A stretch of DNA of 64,000 nt, from NCBI GenBank assembly GCA_017405845.1, contig JAFQZQ010000019.1, forward strand, positions 43,222 through 107,221. The letters run 5' to 3'. The notes under the pieces were generated by a model. It did not search any database and had not been told where the DNA came from. It was given only the letters and a program-made list of their open reading frames with translations. The stretch is from Mogibacterium sp. GTDB lineage: Bacteria; Bacillota; Clostridia; Peptostreptococcales; Anaerovoracaceae. Made by a program: the position numbers and the translations under genes. Position 1 is the stretch's first letter, and each line of letters begins with the position of its first letter. Shown here piece after piece: positions 26,334 to 35,457 of the stretch.

Positions 26334-29300
26334 CCGTTAAAGAGATACAGGTAAGCTTCGCTTACTTCCTTGCCGGTACCCTTCTCTACCGCTTCGCTGT
26401 AAAGCTCCACCTGCACTTTGTATTCGTCCTTTATTCGCTCAATATCGGCTTCGCGGGCCGCTCCGTCCTTAACATAGCTCGACTTGTAGTCTATGAGTAT
26501 CATCCTGCCTGCCTCTTCAAAGCAGCAGTCGATAACACCCTGAACGAGCATCTCGCGTCCGCCGCGAACCGTGCGCAGAGTGAACGGCTTTTCGCGCATC
26601 AGGCTTCCCCTCGCATCTGCCGCTACCGCTCTTTTGCCGAGCTCACTGCCGAAGAACGCTTCTATACGGGTCAGATTGAGATCTGCATAAACATCCTCGC
26701 TGATAGCATCGTGCTCTTTGAGGAAGGCTGCACGCTCCGCGATGTAATCCGTGTCTACCTTACCGGTTGGGTCCATGACTTTTGAGAAATCGAGGAACTC
26801 CATTATGCGGTGATACGCAATGCCTATATCCGCTGCGGATGCCCGCTTGTTCTTCTCTACTCCTATGCGGAGATGTGTCACCTCGTCATCTGAGGTTACC
26901 ACAGCTTCTTTCTTCTGTGGACGGCTCTTCTCAAGCTCCTCCTTGCGGATAGCGCTCACGGACCACTTAGCCTTCTCGGTGAGCAGGTCCTCGTCAGGAT
27001 ATCTGTAGCTGAATCGCCTGTCGATCTCGTCGTATATCGCCTGCTCCTCTGCGTTGAGCGGCCTGTCGAAATATGCGCTTATGCGGCTCTCAGCGTCAGT
27101 ATCTGTACTGTCTTTTATGAGCACCAGCGGTTTAATATATGTTTTGTTGTAAACGCTCTTCAGAACGTTCTGCATCGCCTTCAGGAAGCTCGCCGGACGC
27201 AGCTGGTACTTCTCAAACTCTTCTGAACTCTTGCATGTACCCACCATATAGAGCTTATTGCGGGCTCTTGTCATTGCTACATACAGAAGCCTCATCTCTT
27301 CCCTGTACGAGTCGCTTTTTGACTTCGAGTTGATGGCACGCTGCAGCACCGTTGAGCGCCAGTATCTGCGCGCCGGATCCACATACGGAAGGCCTATGCC
27401 GCCCTCAGGATCAAAGCTGAATCCCTTGCTGTTGTTGTCGTATCTGAATCTGTGACCAAGGCCGCCCACTATCACAAACGGATACTCGAGGCCCTTGCTC
27501 TTGTGGATGGTGGATATGCGTACCACATCGTCATCTCTTCCCACCATCGACGCCTGCCCGTTTCTGAGTTTTTTGCTCTTCAGCAGGTCAAGGAAAGTGA
27601 TGAACGAGCTCAGTGTGGCAATGCTGTCCTTGCTGAATCTTCCCGCTCTGTCTGTGAGGGTCCTGAGGTTGGCCTGCCTGGCTGCACCGCCCGGCATGGC
27701 CCCGACCATCCTGTAATATCCCGAGTCCACAAGCACCTTCCACACGAAGTCCTCAAGCGGCAGTATGCGTGACAGCCTGCGCCACTCCAGCAGCGCGTCC
27801 TTCGCGGTGGCAGCTTTTCTCTTCAGACCGCCCTCCGGCCCTTCTTCGGTGAACCATCTGAATGCCTCCCAGTAAGGGCAGCGGTCCTTGCCTGCTTTTT
27901 TATGTTCTATCCTTATGCGTGCAAGCTCGTCCGGGCTGAAGCCGAATACCTCGGAATGCAGTACGGAGATGAGCTGCACATCCCGCTTCATGTTATCGAT
28001 GCATGTCAGAAGAGCGAGCGACACTTCTATTTCTATGGTGTCGAAGAAGTCCTCTGTCTCCTCCACATGAGCTTCAATGGCACGCTCTCTGAGTGCGCGG
28101 CTCATTACCTCGCCTCTCATCTTGACCGCCCTGAAGAGAATCGCAATGTCCTTTGCCGTGGCTTTTCTTACGACGCGCTCCTTTGTATCATAGAACTCCG
28201 TGCCTATTATCGACTGAACGATACCTGCGATATATTCCGCTTCAGCTTCCTCCTTGCTGAGTTCTTCAATCTCGTCATCTGCCGCACTTTCATCGTCGTC
28301 TTCACTGTATTCCTCCTCACCGGTATCACCGATAAGGACATGCACCTCGGGCATGAAGTCATATTTGGCCGGGCAGTCCGTAATGCCGGTATACAGCATG
28401 GCGCGCTCATCGTAGCCTTCCATGATATCGGAAAATACGTGATTGATGTATCTGATGGTAGCATCGTTTGTACGGAAGTTACGCCCCAGATCTATTGCGA
28501 TGCCATCCGCATCAGTGCCGGCAATATAACGCGAGTACAGTCTCTCGAATATCTCCGGCTCCGCCTGTCTGAATTTGTATATGCTCTGCTTCACGTCGCC
28601 GACCCTGAACACGTTGTCAGGACGGGCGACACGGCTTATAAGGTTCTCCTGTATGTTATTTGTATCCTGATACTCGTCTACAAATATGTATTTGAATCTT
28701 TTGCGCAACGTGTCTGCTGCTTCGTCATTCTTGAGGATACGGACAGCGATATGCTCCATGTCAGCAAAGTCAATGACCCGCTTCTCACGCTTCTTTGCGT
28801 CATATCTTCTCTCGAATTCTTCTAGCATGCGGAGATAATACAGTGTGTAGCCATAGGTGGCATTCATCTCTGCAAGGCGCGTGTCGAGATCAGGTATCAT
28901 GTAACGCTTGATGAAGTCGTCTATCTCCTTCTTCAGTGGTTTGCGCAGAGCATCCACCTGCTCTTTAATGCCCTCATAGGCTTCCTTCTGCGCCTTGGTC
29001 GCGACCAGCCTCGTTGAAGGGAATGACCCTATTGCAGCTATCACCTCTGCGGCCGGTCTTCCGCTTCGCAGGGCGTCGTATATGTCTGCAGCAGCGTTCT
29101 CCTGAGCGGAAAGCTTGGCTTCGTACATCTCCGGAATGCCCGCATCGGCAAACATCATCTGCAGCTCTTCAAAAGCGCTGCACACCTTACTGAAGACTCC
29201 TTCCGCATCGGCAAACATCATCTTCTGAAAGCCCGATCCTTCAAAGGTCTCAGGGGAAACCTTAAGCTGCTCCGCCTTTTCATATGCCCACTCAAAGTAG

Positions 29301-29869
29301 TCAGGCATCGTTCTGAGGCGCGAGTAAGCTTCGAGCATGCCGTCCATGAAAGTATCGTCACTGCGCTCTTCGCTGTAAAGTCTCAGGAAAGCCCTGAAGC
29401 TGCCGCCTTCTATAAGGTCGTCGTTTTCGAAACCCTCCTCAAAGAGCTCGCTGATAGCTTCGCGCCTCAGCAGTTCGCACTGCACGTCATCGGCCACACC
29501 GAATGACGGCTCCATGTCTGTCATGTGGAAGAACTCCTTGATTACCCTGAGCGCAAAGCTGTCTATAGTAGAAATATATGCTTTATAGAGACGCGCCAGC
29601 TGGTCCTTCATCCGCGGCACATCTTCGGGATGATCTGCCATCCTCTTTCTTATGGCGCTTCCCAGCCTCAGCTTCATCTCCGATGCAGCAGCATTGGTGA
29701 AGGTCACGACAAGCATCTCATCCACGTTAGCTCTGCCCTCGAGGATGATCCTGATTATGCGCTCGATAAGCACCGAAGTCTTACCCGAACCCGCAGCCGC
29801 GGATACGAGCACCGACTTATCTAACGTCTCTATAGCTTTCAGTTGTTCATTTGTGAATCCGTTTGCCAT
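26306..29869 (-). CDS. addA: ATP-dependent helicase/nuclease subunit A (AddA)
   Basis: Helicase-nuclease subunit of AddAB for double-strand-break resection, 1187 residues. N-terminal TNEQLKAIE then Walker A SAAAGSGKT (about 22-30), VDEYQDTN, GDVKQSIYKFRQAEPE, ISTIHKSKGLEYPFVIV, and the C-terminal RecB-type nuclease motif GVID...LIDYKS. The last seven codons lie in the REPIN-like repeat. The usual partner addB is not adjacent or elsewhere in the window. No Shine-Dalgarno; the promoter abuts the ATG. Confidence 0.95.
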   Translation of the reverse strand: MANGFTNEQLKAIETLDKSVLVSAAAGSGKTSVLIERIIRIILEGRANVDEMLVVTFTNAAASEMKLRLGSAIRKRMADHPEDVPRMKDQLARLYKAYISTIDSFALRVIKEFFHMTDMEPSFGVADDVQCELLRREAISELFEEGFENDDLIEGGSFRAFLRLYSEERSDDTFMDGMLEAYSRLRTMPDYFEWAYEKAEQLKVSPETFEGSGFQKMMFADAEGVFSKVCSAFEELQMMFADAGIPEMYEAKLSAQENAAADIYDALRSGRPAAEVIAAIGSFPSTRLVATKAQKEAYEGIKEQVDALRKPLKKEIDDFIKRYMIPDLDTRLAEMNATYGYTLYYLRMLEEFERRYDAKKREKRVIDFADMEHIAVRILKNDEAADTLRKRFKYIFVDEYQDTNNIQENLISRVARPDNVFRVGDVKQSIYKFRQAEPEIFERLYSRYIAGTDADGIAIDLGRNFRTNDATIRYINHVFSDIMEGYDERAMLYTGITDCPAKYDFMPEVHVLIGDTGEEEYSEDDDESAADDEIEELSKEEAEAEYIAGIVQSIIGTEFYDTKERVVRKATAKDIAILFRAVKMRGEVMSRALRERAIEAHVEETEDFFDTIEIEVSLALLTCIDNMKRDVQLISVLHSEVFGFSPDELARIRIEHKKAGKDRCPYWEAFRWFTEEGPEGGLKRKAATAKDALLEWRRLSRILPLEDFVWKVLVDSGYYRMVGAMPGGAARQANLRTLTDRAGRFSKDSIATLSSFITFLDLLKSKKLRNGQASMVGRDDDVVRISTIHKSKGLEYPFVIVGGLGHRFRYDNNSKGFSFDPEGGIGLPYVDPARRYWRSTVLQRAINSKSKSDSYREEMRLLYVAMTRARNKLYMVGTCKSSEEFEKYQLRPASFLKAMQNVLKSVYNKTYIKPLVLIKDSTDTDAESRISAYFDRPLNAEEQAIYDEIDRRFSYRYPDEDLLTEKAKWSVSAIRKEELEKSRPQKKEAVVTSDDEVTHLRIGVEKNKRASAADIGIAYHRIMEFLDFSKVMDPTGKVDTDYIAERAAFLKEHDAISEDVYADLNLTRIEAFFGSELGKRAVAADARGSLMREKPFTLRTVRGGREMLVQGVIDCCFEEAGRMILIDYKSSYVKDGAAREADIERIKDEYKVQVELYSEAVEKGTGKEVSEAYLYLFNGGTVPVKGD

Positions 29870-29875
29870 GATTTA

Positions 29876-29904
29876 ATTTTATCCGTCAGCAATGATTATG
29901 TAAA
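29876..29904 (-). promoter_or_regulatory. Promoter abutting addA (predicted leaderless transcript)
   Basis: Minus strand TTTACA (29899-29904), 17-bp spacer, TAAAAT (29876-29881). The ATG at 29869 is 6 nt after the -10, where transcription should start. Confidence 0.55.
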
Positions 29905-29912
29905 CAAAAAGA

Positions 29913-29938
29913 GGCACAAGGGATTTTCCCCTTGTGCC
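29913..29938 (-). terminator. Terminator of the scfA...gpmI run
   Basis: 10-bp stem GGCACAAGGG/CCCTTGTGCC with a 5-6 nt loop; the minus strand continues TCTTTTTG. It separates gpmI from addA. Confidence 0.85.
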
Positions 29939-29973
29939 AACGATAACATTTTAAATGGGTGAAAAACCGGCCT

Positions 29974-31488
29974 TTATACCAGTACATCGCCCTCCATGCC
30001 TTCCGGTACCGGCAGTCCCATAAGTGTCAGGAGTGTCGGTGCTATGTCTGCCAGTTTGCCGGAGTTCTTCTTGAACGGTACAGGCTCCTTGCAGATGTGT
30101 ACGAGAGGCACTTTTGATGTTGAGTGCTTTGTTACAGGCTCACCCTTCTCGTCGAGCATGTAGTCGGCATTACCGTGGTCTGCTGTGAGGAGGATCTGTC
30201 CGTCCTTCTCGAATATAGCATCGCGGATCTGTCCGATCAGGCCATCGAGTGTTTCAATCGCCTTGACTGCTGCATCGAATACTCCGGTGTGTCCTACCAT
30301 GTCAGGGTTTGCGAAGTTCAGAATAATAAGGTCGTAGATGTCCTTGTTGATCCTGTCGATGACTGTAGCTGCAACTTCAGGTGCGCTCATCTCAGGCTGC
30401 ATGTCATAAGTAGCAACCTTTGGTGAAGGGATGAGGATCCTGTCTTCGTTTACATTCGGCTCCTCAACGCCGCCGTTGAAGAAGAATGTGACGTGAGCAT
30501 ATTTCTCGGTCTCAGCAATACGGAGTTGCTTCAGTCCGAGGTCTGCAATTGTCTTTCCGAGAGTCGGATCTACATCCTGAGGCGGGAATGCTACCAGTAC
30601 GTTAGGCATTGTTGCATCGTACTCTGCCATGCATACGTATGTGAGATCCTTAGGAGCGGACTTTCTTTCGAATCCGTCAAAGTCAGGATCTACCAGAGCA
30701 CGGGTGATTTCTCTTGCTCTGTCTGGTCTGAAGTTGATGAATACGACCGAATCTCCGTCCTTGATCGGAACAGGATTGATAACTGTTGGCTGAACGAATT
30801 CATCTACTTCGTCCTTTGCGTAGGAGTTGTCCATGCACTCCTTAGCGCTTGATGCTGTGAGGCCTTCGCTGAGCGTGAGTGCGTCGTATGCTCTTACGAG
30901 ACGCTCCCATCTCTTGTCTCTGTCCATAGCATAGAATCTGCCCGAAATCACACCGATGCAGCCGGCTTCGTTCTCTTCCAGGTATTCCTCGAGAGGTCCG
31001 AGCCATGTCATTGCGCTCTTAGGCGGAACGTCTCTTCCGTCGAGGAAGCAGTGAACTGCTACGTTCTTTACACCGTTCTTCTTAGCCATGTTTATTGTGG
31101 CCATGAGGTGTTTCATATGGCTGTGTACGCCGCCGTCCGACACGAGTCCCATGATGTGGAGTGTGTGTCCATCAGCTGCGTTTTTCATTGCAGCCATCAG
31201 AGCTTCATTCTCAAAGAACTCTCCTGAATCGATGGATCTCGAGATCTTGAGGAGGTTCTGATAAATTACGCTTCCTGCACCGATGTTGAGGTGACCTACC
31301 TCGGAGTTACCCATCTGACCCGCAGGGAGTCCAACAGGTTCACCGCTTGCATAGATCGTGATGAACGGAGAATTATCAAAAATCTCATCGAGCACAGGTG
31401 TTTTTGCCTTCATTATGGCATTTCCGTAAAAGTCTTCTCTGTAGCCGAATCCGTCAAGGATCATCAGCATCGTAGGTCTGTGTTTCAT
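29974..31488 (-). CDS. gpmI: 2,3-bisphosphoglycerate-independent phosphoglycerate mutase
   Basis: Glycolytic interconversion of 3- and 2-phosphoglycerate, Mn-dependent, cytoplasmic. 504 residues, typical length. The alkaline-phosphatase-superfamily metal site LMILDGFG, the catalytic Ser in GNSEVGHLNIGAG, HCFLDGRDVPP, and the C-terminal LTADHGNADYM are visible. It is the last gene of the long minus-strand run, 4 nt behind rpoZ, which is an unusual partner for a glycolytic gene. Confidence 0.96.
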   Translation of the reverse strand: MKHRPTMLMILDGFGYREDFYGNAIMKAKTPVLDEIFDNSPFITIYASGEPVGLPAGQMGNSEVGHLNIGAGSVIYQNLLKISRSIDSGEFFENEALMAAMKNAADGHTLHIMGLVSDGGVHSHMKHLMATINMAKKNGVKNVAVHCFLDGRDVPPKSAMTWLGPLEEYLEENEAGCIGVISGRFYAMDRDKRWERLVRAYDALTLSEGLTASSAKECMDNSYAKDEVDEFVQPTVINPVPIKDGDSVVFINFRPDRAREITRALVDPDFDGFERKSAPKDLTYVCMAEYDATMPNVLVAFPPQDVDPTLGKTIADLGLKQLRIAETEKYAHVTFFFNGGVEEPNVNEDRILIPSPKVATYDMQPEMSAPEVAATVIDRINKDIYDLIILNFANPDMVGHTGVFDAAVKAIETLDGLIGQIRDAIFEKDGQILLTADHGNADYMLDEKGEPVTKHSTSKVPLVHICKEPVPFKKNSGKLADIAPTLLTLMGLPVPEGMEGDVLV

Positions 31489-31491
31489 GGT

Positions 31492-31695
31492 TTACTCCTC
31501 TTCGTTTCTTGTGTAAGTGATCAGGTCTGCAGCGATCTCCTTTGCTGCCTGGCTAACAGGTCTTTCACTTTCTTCTTCAGTAAGAGCAGGTTTTCCGTCA
31601 ACGATGTCCCTTGCTCTCTTAGCTGTAAGAATGACGAGCGAATATCTGCTGTCCGTCTTATCTCTGAGTGTGTTTATTGATGGATAAAGAAGCAT
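31492..31695 (-). CDS. rpoZ: DNA-directed RNA polymerase omega subunit
   Basis: 67-residue omega subunit that aids folding of beta-prime. Recognised by PSINTLRDKTDSRYSLVIL and the AKRARDI helix that follows, plus its place right behind gmk. The tail PVSQAAKEIAADLITY is also typical. Gap to gmk is 22 nt. Confidence 0.9.
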   Translation of the reverse strand: MLLYPSINTLRDKTDSRYSLVILTAKRARDIVDGKPALTEEESERPVSQAAKEIAADLITYTRNEEE

Positions 31696-31717
31696 TTCGA
31701 TTCCCCTTTCTTTGGAT

Positions 31718-32341
31718 TTACTTCTGTTTTGACTCGTTCTCGTATTCCCTGATGATAGGCTTTACAGCTTCAGGCACCCTCGCCCCTTCAGCTGCCATGA
31801 TGCATTTTGCCAGCGCCACAGCCTCATCAATTTCATTGTTTACTATGTAATAATCGTACTCTCCGATCAGCTTGATCTCGTTCAGAGCCTGGCCGAGTCT
31901 GCGCTCGATTTTTTCCGCAGTCTCAGTGCCTCTGCCTTCGAGGCGTCTGCGGAGCTCTGTGAGGCTCGGCGGAAGTATGAATATGAGCACCGCTTCAGGC
32001 ATGGCACGTTTCACCTGAAGGCCGCCCTGCACATCGATATCGAGTATCACGTTGCGACCTCTTTCAAGACGGTTTATTACCATGTCTTTCGGTGTACCGT
32101 AGAGGTTGTCGAACACGTTGGCGTGCTCGAGGAAATTGCCGGCCTCGATGTTCTCAATAAAGGTCTCTCTCGTAACAAAGTAATAATCCTTGCCGTGGAC
32201 CTCGCCCTCGCGCGGATCGCGCGTGGTCATCGATACCGAAAACTCATTACCAATTTCTTTCAGAAGCTCGGCACATATAGTGCCCTTGCCGGTTCCGGAC
32301 GGGCCGGATATTACAAATAGTCTCCCTCTATTACGGCTCAT
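31718..32341 (-). CDS. gmk: Guanylate kinase
   Basis: ATP-dependent phosphorylation of GMP to GDP. 207 residues. P-loop SGPSGTGKGT near residues 12-21, GMP-binding SMTTRDPREGEVHGKDY, and DIDVQGG. Part of the conserved yicC-gmk-rpoZ order, here interrupted by the symporter gene just upstream. Confidence 0.96.
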   Translation of the reverse strand: MSRNRGRLFVISGPSGTGKGTICAELLKEIGNEFSVSMTTRDPREGEVHGKDYYFVTRETFIENIEAGNFLEHANVFDNLYGTPKDMVINRLERGRNVILDIDVQGGLQVKRAMPEAVLIFILPPSLTELRRRLEGRGTETAEKIERRLGQALNEIKLIGEYDYYIVNNEIDEAVALAKCIMAAEGARVPEAVKPIIREYENESKQK

Positions 32342-32362
32342 ATAAACCTCCCCGCTGACTTA

Positions 32363-33574
32363 TCATTGTAGCACACTCTCCTCTGATTTCGCAATTATCA
32401 GATTGGCTGCAACGTCGCCTTCAACGTTGATAGTTGTAAATGCCATATCGAGCAGTCTGTAGAATGCAGCTATCGGTCCGATCAGGTCGATCGGCAGATT
32501 GAAAATAGTCAGGAATGATGTCATCAGCACTATGCCTCCACCCGGAATGCCCGGTGCCGCCATGTTGATGAGTGTCGCAACTATGGCCATGGCTGCAAAC
32601 TGCGTGAGTGGTATATCGAGCGAATAAAAGTCTGATACAAAGAGCGCAAGACAGCAGAATGAGCACGCTCCCCCGCACATATTTATGGTGCATCCCAGCG
32701 GCAGCGTAAAATTGCTTATTGCCGCAGGAGCTCCCAGATCTTCTGTACTCACCCTGATGGTGGTCGGCAGAGTCGCCGCCGAACTCGTGGTTGAGAGCGT
32801 CATCAGCGCGACCTTGCCGCATGCTGAAAGAAATGTTTTAGCGTCCTTTTTTGTATACAGCATTACAGGGACGAAGAATACAATGATGTACACTGCGATG
32901 CAGGCCAGCCAGCAGCAGAGTATGTATTTGCCTATCGCCATGAACAGCCCAGTGCCATACTGGGCAATTGAAAATGCCATCAGGAACATGACTCCTATGG
33001 GTGACGTCTCCATCACTATCGAGAGCAGTTTGAAAACGATGTCCGAGATGCGGTTTATCACGCCTTTTACAGCAGCCGCCTTGTCTCCCACCGCCACTAT
33101 GATCACTGCCAGTATCATCGACAGGATGAGGGCAGGCAGTATGCATTTAGCCGTGAGGACATCGGAAAAGCTGTGCGGAAGCAAACCCAAAAATACCTCA
33201 GAAACACGGATAGGTCCTCCTATTTCGCCTTCATAAACCGGCTGATTCTCGAAAACGATACCCAGACCTGGTCTTATCATCAATGCCACTCCTGATGCAA
33301 CGACGAATGACGCCAAAAACATCACGATATACAGGAGTATTGTTTTGACCGCCACTCTTCTAAGCGAAGAAATATCTGTGGCATTGATTATTCCGGTCAT
33401 TACCGCGCACACGAGCACCGGTATTACCATTGCCTTGATGAGACTGAGATAGATATCGCCTGCTGCTTTTGCGTCAATCGAAAACTGCGGAGCCAAGGTT
33501 CCCAGCAGGATCCCGGCTCCGAAGCCAATAGCTATCCTAATGAACAGATTCTCTTTTTTAATGATAGTTTTCAC
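32363..33574 (-). CDS. Dicarboxylate/amino acid:cation symporter (DAACS family), non-canonical substrate site
   Basis: Trimeric elevator transporter of the GltPh/GltP/SstT fold, 403 residues. The HP1 serine-rich tip STTSSAATLPTT and the TM7 region NFTLPLGCTINMCGG are visible, as is TM8 LLDMAFTTINVEGD. In GltPh the TM7 motif is NMDGT and the TM8 Arg397 binds the acidic side chain; here these positions read NMCGG and Phe, so a neutral rather than acidic amino acid is likely. The start overlaps the yicC stop by 4 nt, so it is co-translated inside a housekeeping operon. Confidence 0.9.
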   Translation of the reverse strand: MKTIIKKENLFIRIAIGFGAGILLGTLAPQFSIDAKAAGDIYLSLIKAMVIPVLVCAVMTGIINATDISSLRRVAVKTILLYIVMFLASFVVASGVALMIRPGLGIVFENQPVYEGEIGGPIRVSEVFLGLLPHSFSDVLTAKCILPALILSMILAVIIVAVGDKAAAVKGVINRISDIVFKLLSIVMETSPIGVMFLMAFSIAQYGTGLFMAIGKYILCCWLACIAVYIIVFFVPVMLYTKKDAKTFLSACGKVALMTLSTTSSAATLPTTIRVSTEDLGAPAAISNFTLPLGCTINMCGGACSFCCLALFVSDFYSLDIPLTQFAAMAIVATLINMAAPGIPGGGIVLMTSFLTIFNLPIDLIGPIAAFYRLLDMAFTTINVEGDVAANLIIAKSEESVLQ

Positions 33575-34464
33575 TCTATGTTCTGTACCTGTTCTCTGAC
33601 CTTCTCGATCTCGGCCTTAAGCTCGAGCATGTGAGAAGTAATCTCCCTGTCATTTGACTTTGAACCGATCGTGTTTGCCTCGCGGTTCATCTCCTGAATC
33701 AGGAAATCGATTTTTTTACCAATGGCAGCCGTTCCGTCAGACTGAAGAAATCCTCTCAGCTGACTGATGTGACTGCCGAGTCTTACGAGCTCCTCGGTGA
33801 TGTTGGCCTTGTCTGCGAATATCGCTGCCTCGAGAGCGATCCTTTCTTCCGGGACCTCATATACACCGCCGAGTATCTCCTCGACTCTCGCCTTAAACTT
33901 TGCGGCGTACTCCTTTTCGATCTCAGGAGCCCTCTTTTCAATCTGGTCCCTGATCTCCTGTATTGTATCCGCTCTTGCCGAAAGATCGGCCGCCAGCTTC
34001 TCTCCCTCTGCCTCTCTCATGTTGCAGAAATCGTCAAGAGCTTTTTCTGTAGCGCCGAGCAGTCTTCTTGCCATGGCTTCTTCGTCTTCGGCAGCCGGTG
34101 TGGTAACTATTACGTCAGGCATTTTCGAAAGGAGGCTCAGCGAAACGCGCGAATCCTCGCCGAAATCGAAGCTGTCTCTGAGCTCTGAGAGCACGCTGTA
34201 ATAGCGGGCTGCGAGTTCCTTATCGAGCCTTACGTCGCTGTCGCTCTTTCCGATGTTGTCGACACTCACGCTGACCTCCACCTTTCCGCGGTGGATCCTC
34301 TCCTTGATAGCCGACTTTATTGTCTCCTCGGCGAACGAATAGCGCCTCGGCATCTTTACATAAATGTCCAGATATCTGTGATTTACCGATCTTATTTCAA
34401 CAGTTACCTTGCTGATTTCGTCAGAGAACTCGCCTATGCCGAATCCCGTCATGCTTCTTATCAT
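33571..34464 (-). CDS. YicC/YloC-family endoribonuclease
   Basis: Member of the YicC family, whose characterised members are metal-dependent endoribonucleases acting on small RNAs. 297 residues. N-terminal MIRSMTGFG, EIRSVNHRYLDIYVKMPR, and C-terminal GKKIDFLIQEMNREANTIGSKSND are diagnostic. A central coiled-coil-like region spans about 130-230. First of the yicC-symporter-gmk-rpoZ block. Confidence 0.95.
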   Translation of the reverse strand: MIRSMTGFGIGEFSDEISKVTVEIRSVNHRYLDIYVKMPRRYSFAEETIKSAIKERIHRGKVEVSVSVDNIGKSDSDVRLDKELAARYYSVLSELRDSFDFGEDSRVSLSLLSKMPDVIVTTPAAEDEEAMARRLLGATEKALDDFCNMREAEGEKLAADLSARADTIQEIRDQIEKRAPEIEKEYAAKFKARVEEILGGVYEVPEERIALEAAIFADKANITEELVRLGSHISQLRGFLQSDGTAAIGKKIDFLIQEMNREANTIGSKSNDREITSHMLELKAEIEKVREQVQNIE

Positions 34465-34483
34465 GTTATATAAACTCCGTTAA

Positions 34484-34756
34484 TTAATCTTCCACTTCAG
34501 GCTCGATTGCCTCAGATTCAAGCTCTATAACCTCTATTGCATCTACCGCATCTTCAGCCGCGTTCTCGATTACTTCAGGCTCTACATCGACCGCTTCTAC
34601 GCGTGTCTGCTCGTCTTCAGCAGCAGCCTCTTCCTCTTCTCTAAGGCGCTGTTCCTCTGCCTCACGTCTAGCGTCAGCCTCAGCAAATTTTGCTCTTGTG
34701 TTAAGAACTTTGAGCACAATATATGCTATTGCGAGTACTACTAAAAGCTTAAACAT
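34484..34756 (-). CDS. Small acidic single-pass membrane protein
   Basis: 90 residues, no family recognised. N-terminal transmembrane segment FKLLVVLAIAYIVLKVL (2-18) followed by a charged, probably coiled-coil stretch rich in Ala, Glu and Arg (25-50) and a strongly acidic tail. Lies 19 nt upstream of yicC and 12 nt after the MBL hydrolase in the same run. Function unknown; composition suggests a membrane-tethered helix exposed to the cytoplasm. Confidence 0.7.
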   Translation of the reverse strand: MFKLLVVLAIAYIVLKVLNTRAKFAEADARREAEEQRLREEEEAAAEDEQTRVEAVDVEPEVIENAAEDAVDAIEVIELESEAIEPEVED

Positions 34757-34768
34757 ATGTATCCTCCT

Positions 34769-35443
34769 TTACCCTGTGTATTTCATATTCTGTGGGCGGA
34801 TCACAAGAATGTCCGCATCGATCTTATAGTTGGCTGTATTGACAAACCACATCTCTCCGATGCCTATACCGTGTCCCCTGCGCTCTGCATCTATAAGAAA
34901 GTTCTCAATTGTGTCGAGGTTAGGGAATCCAAAGCCTGCTGCTTCCGCTCTGTAGTGCATAGGGAGCACTATCTTCGGCGTTGTCCTTTCAATGAGGTCG
35001 AGAGCTTCGTGGCGGTCATAAGTATATACACCGCCTATCGGCACCATGGCAACGTCCGCGTTCCTAAGAAGCTCCATATTCTCTTCGGTAAGAAGATCAT
35101 CTAGCACCTCTCCGATATCACCGTAATGCACCAGCTTTTCTCCCGTTGCCTTGTGAGTTATTACATGTATCCTGTTTACGCCTCTCAGGGAGCCCTTCTT
35201 TGGGTCGTGGAATGTGTCTATCCACTGCACCTCGAACGGACTCTCCTCCTTAGGCTCTATCAATATGCATTCTTTATGGTTGTGATCAAAATGGTCGTGC
35301 GAGCACAGTACTTCGCTTGCCGCATCTCTTATGTCTCCGAATCCGTTTACCGTGCCCGGCTCATACGGATCGAATACTATCGAGTAACCGGTCTCTTCAT
35401 CAAGCACCTTGAAACACGAGTGACCTATGTATTTAATGACCAT
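34769..35443 (-). CDS. MBL-fold metal-dependent hydrolase (UlaG/UPF0173-like)
   Basis: Metallo-beta-lactamase fold protein, 224 residues. N-terminal IKYIGHSCFKV, the metal motif CSHDHFDHNH (HxHxDH type) near residue 50, and later HYGDIGE and LPMHYRAEA fit the UlaG-like branch. The natural substrate is unknown. Embedded between the lipid kinase and small membrane protein genes with 12-14 nt gaps. Confidence 0.87.
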   Translation of the reverse strand: MVIKYIGHSCFKVLDEETGYSIVFDPYEPGTVNGFGDIRDAASEVLCSHDHFDHNHKECILIEPKEESPFEVQWIDTFHDPKKGSLRGVNRIHVITHKATGEKLVHYGDIGEVLDDLLTEENMELLRNADVAMVPIGGVYTYDRHEALDLIERTTPKIVLPMHYRAEAAGFGFPNLDTIENFLIDAERRGHGIGIGEMWFVNTANYKIDADILVIRPQNMKYTG

Positions 35444-35457
35444 TGCAGTCCTCCCTT

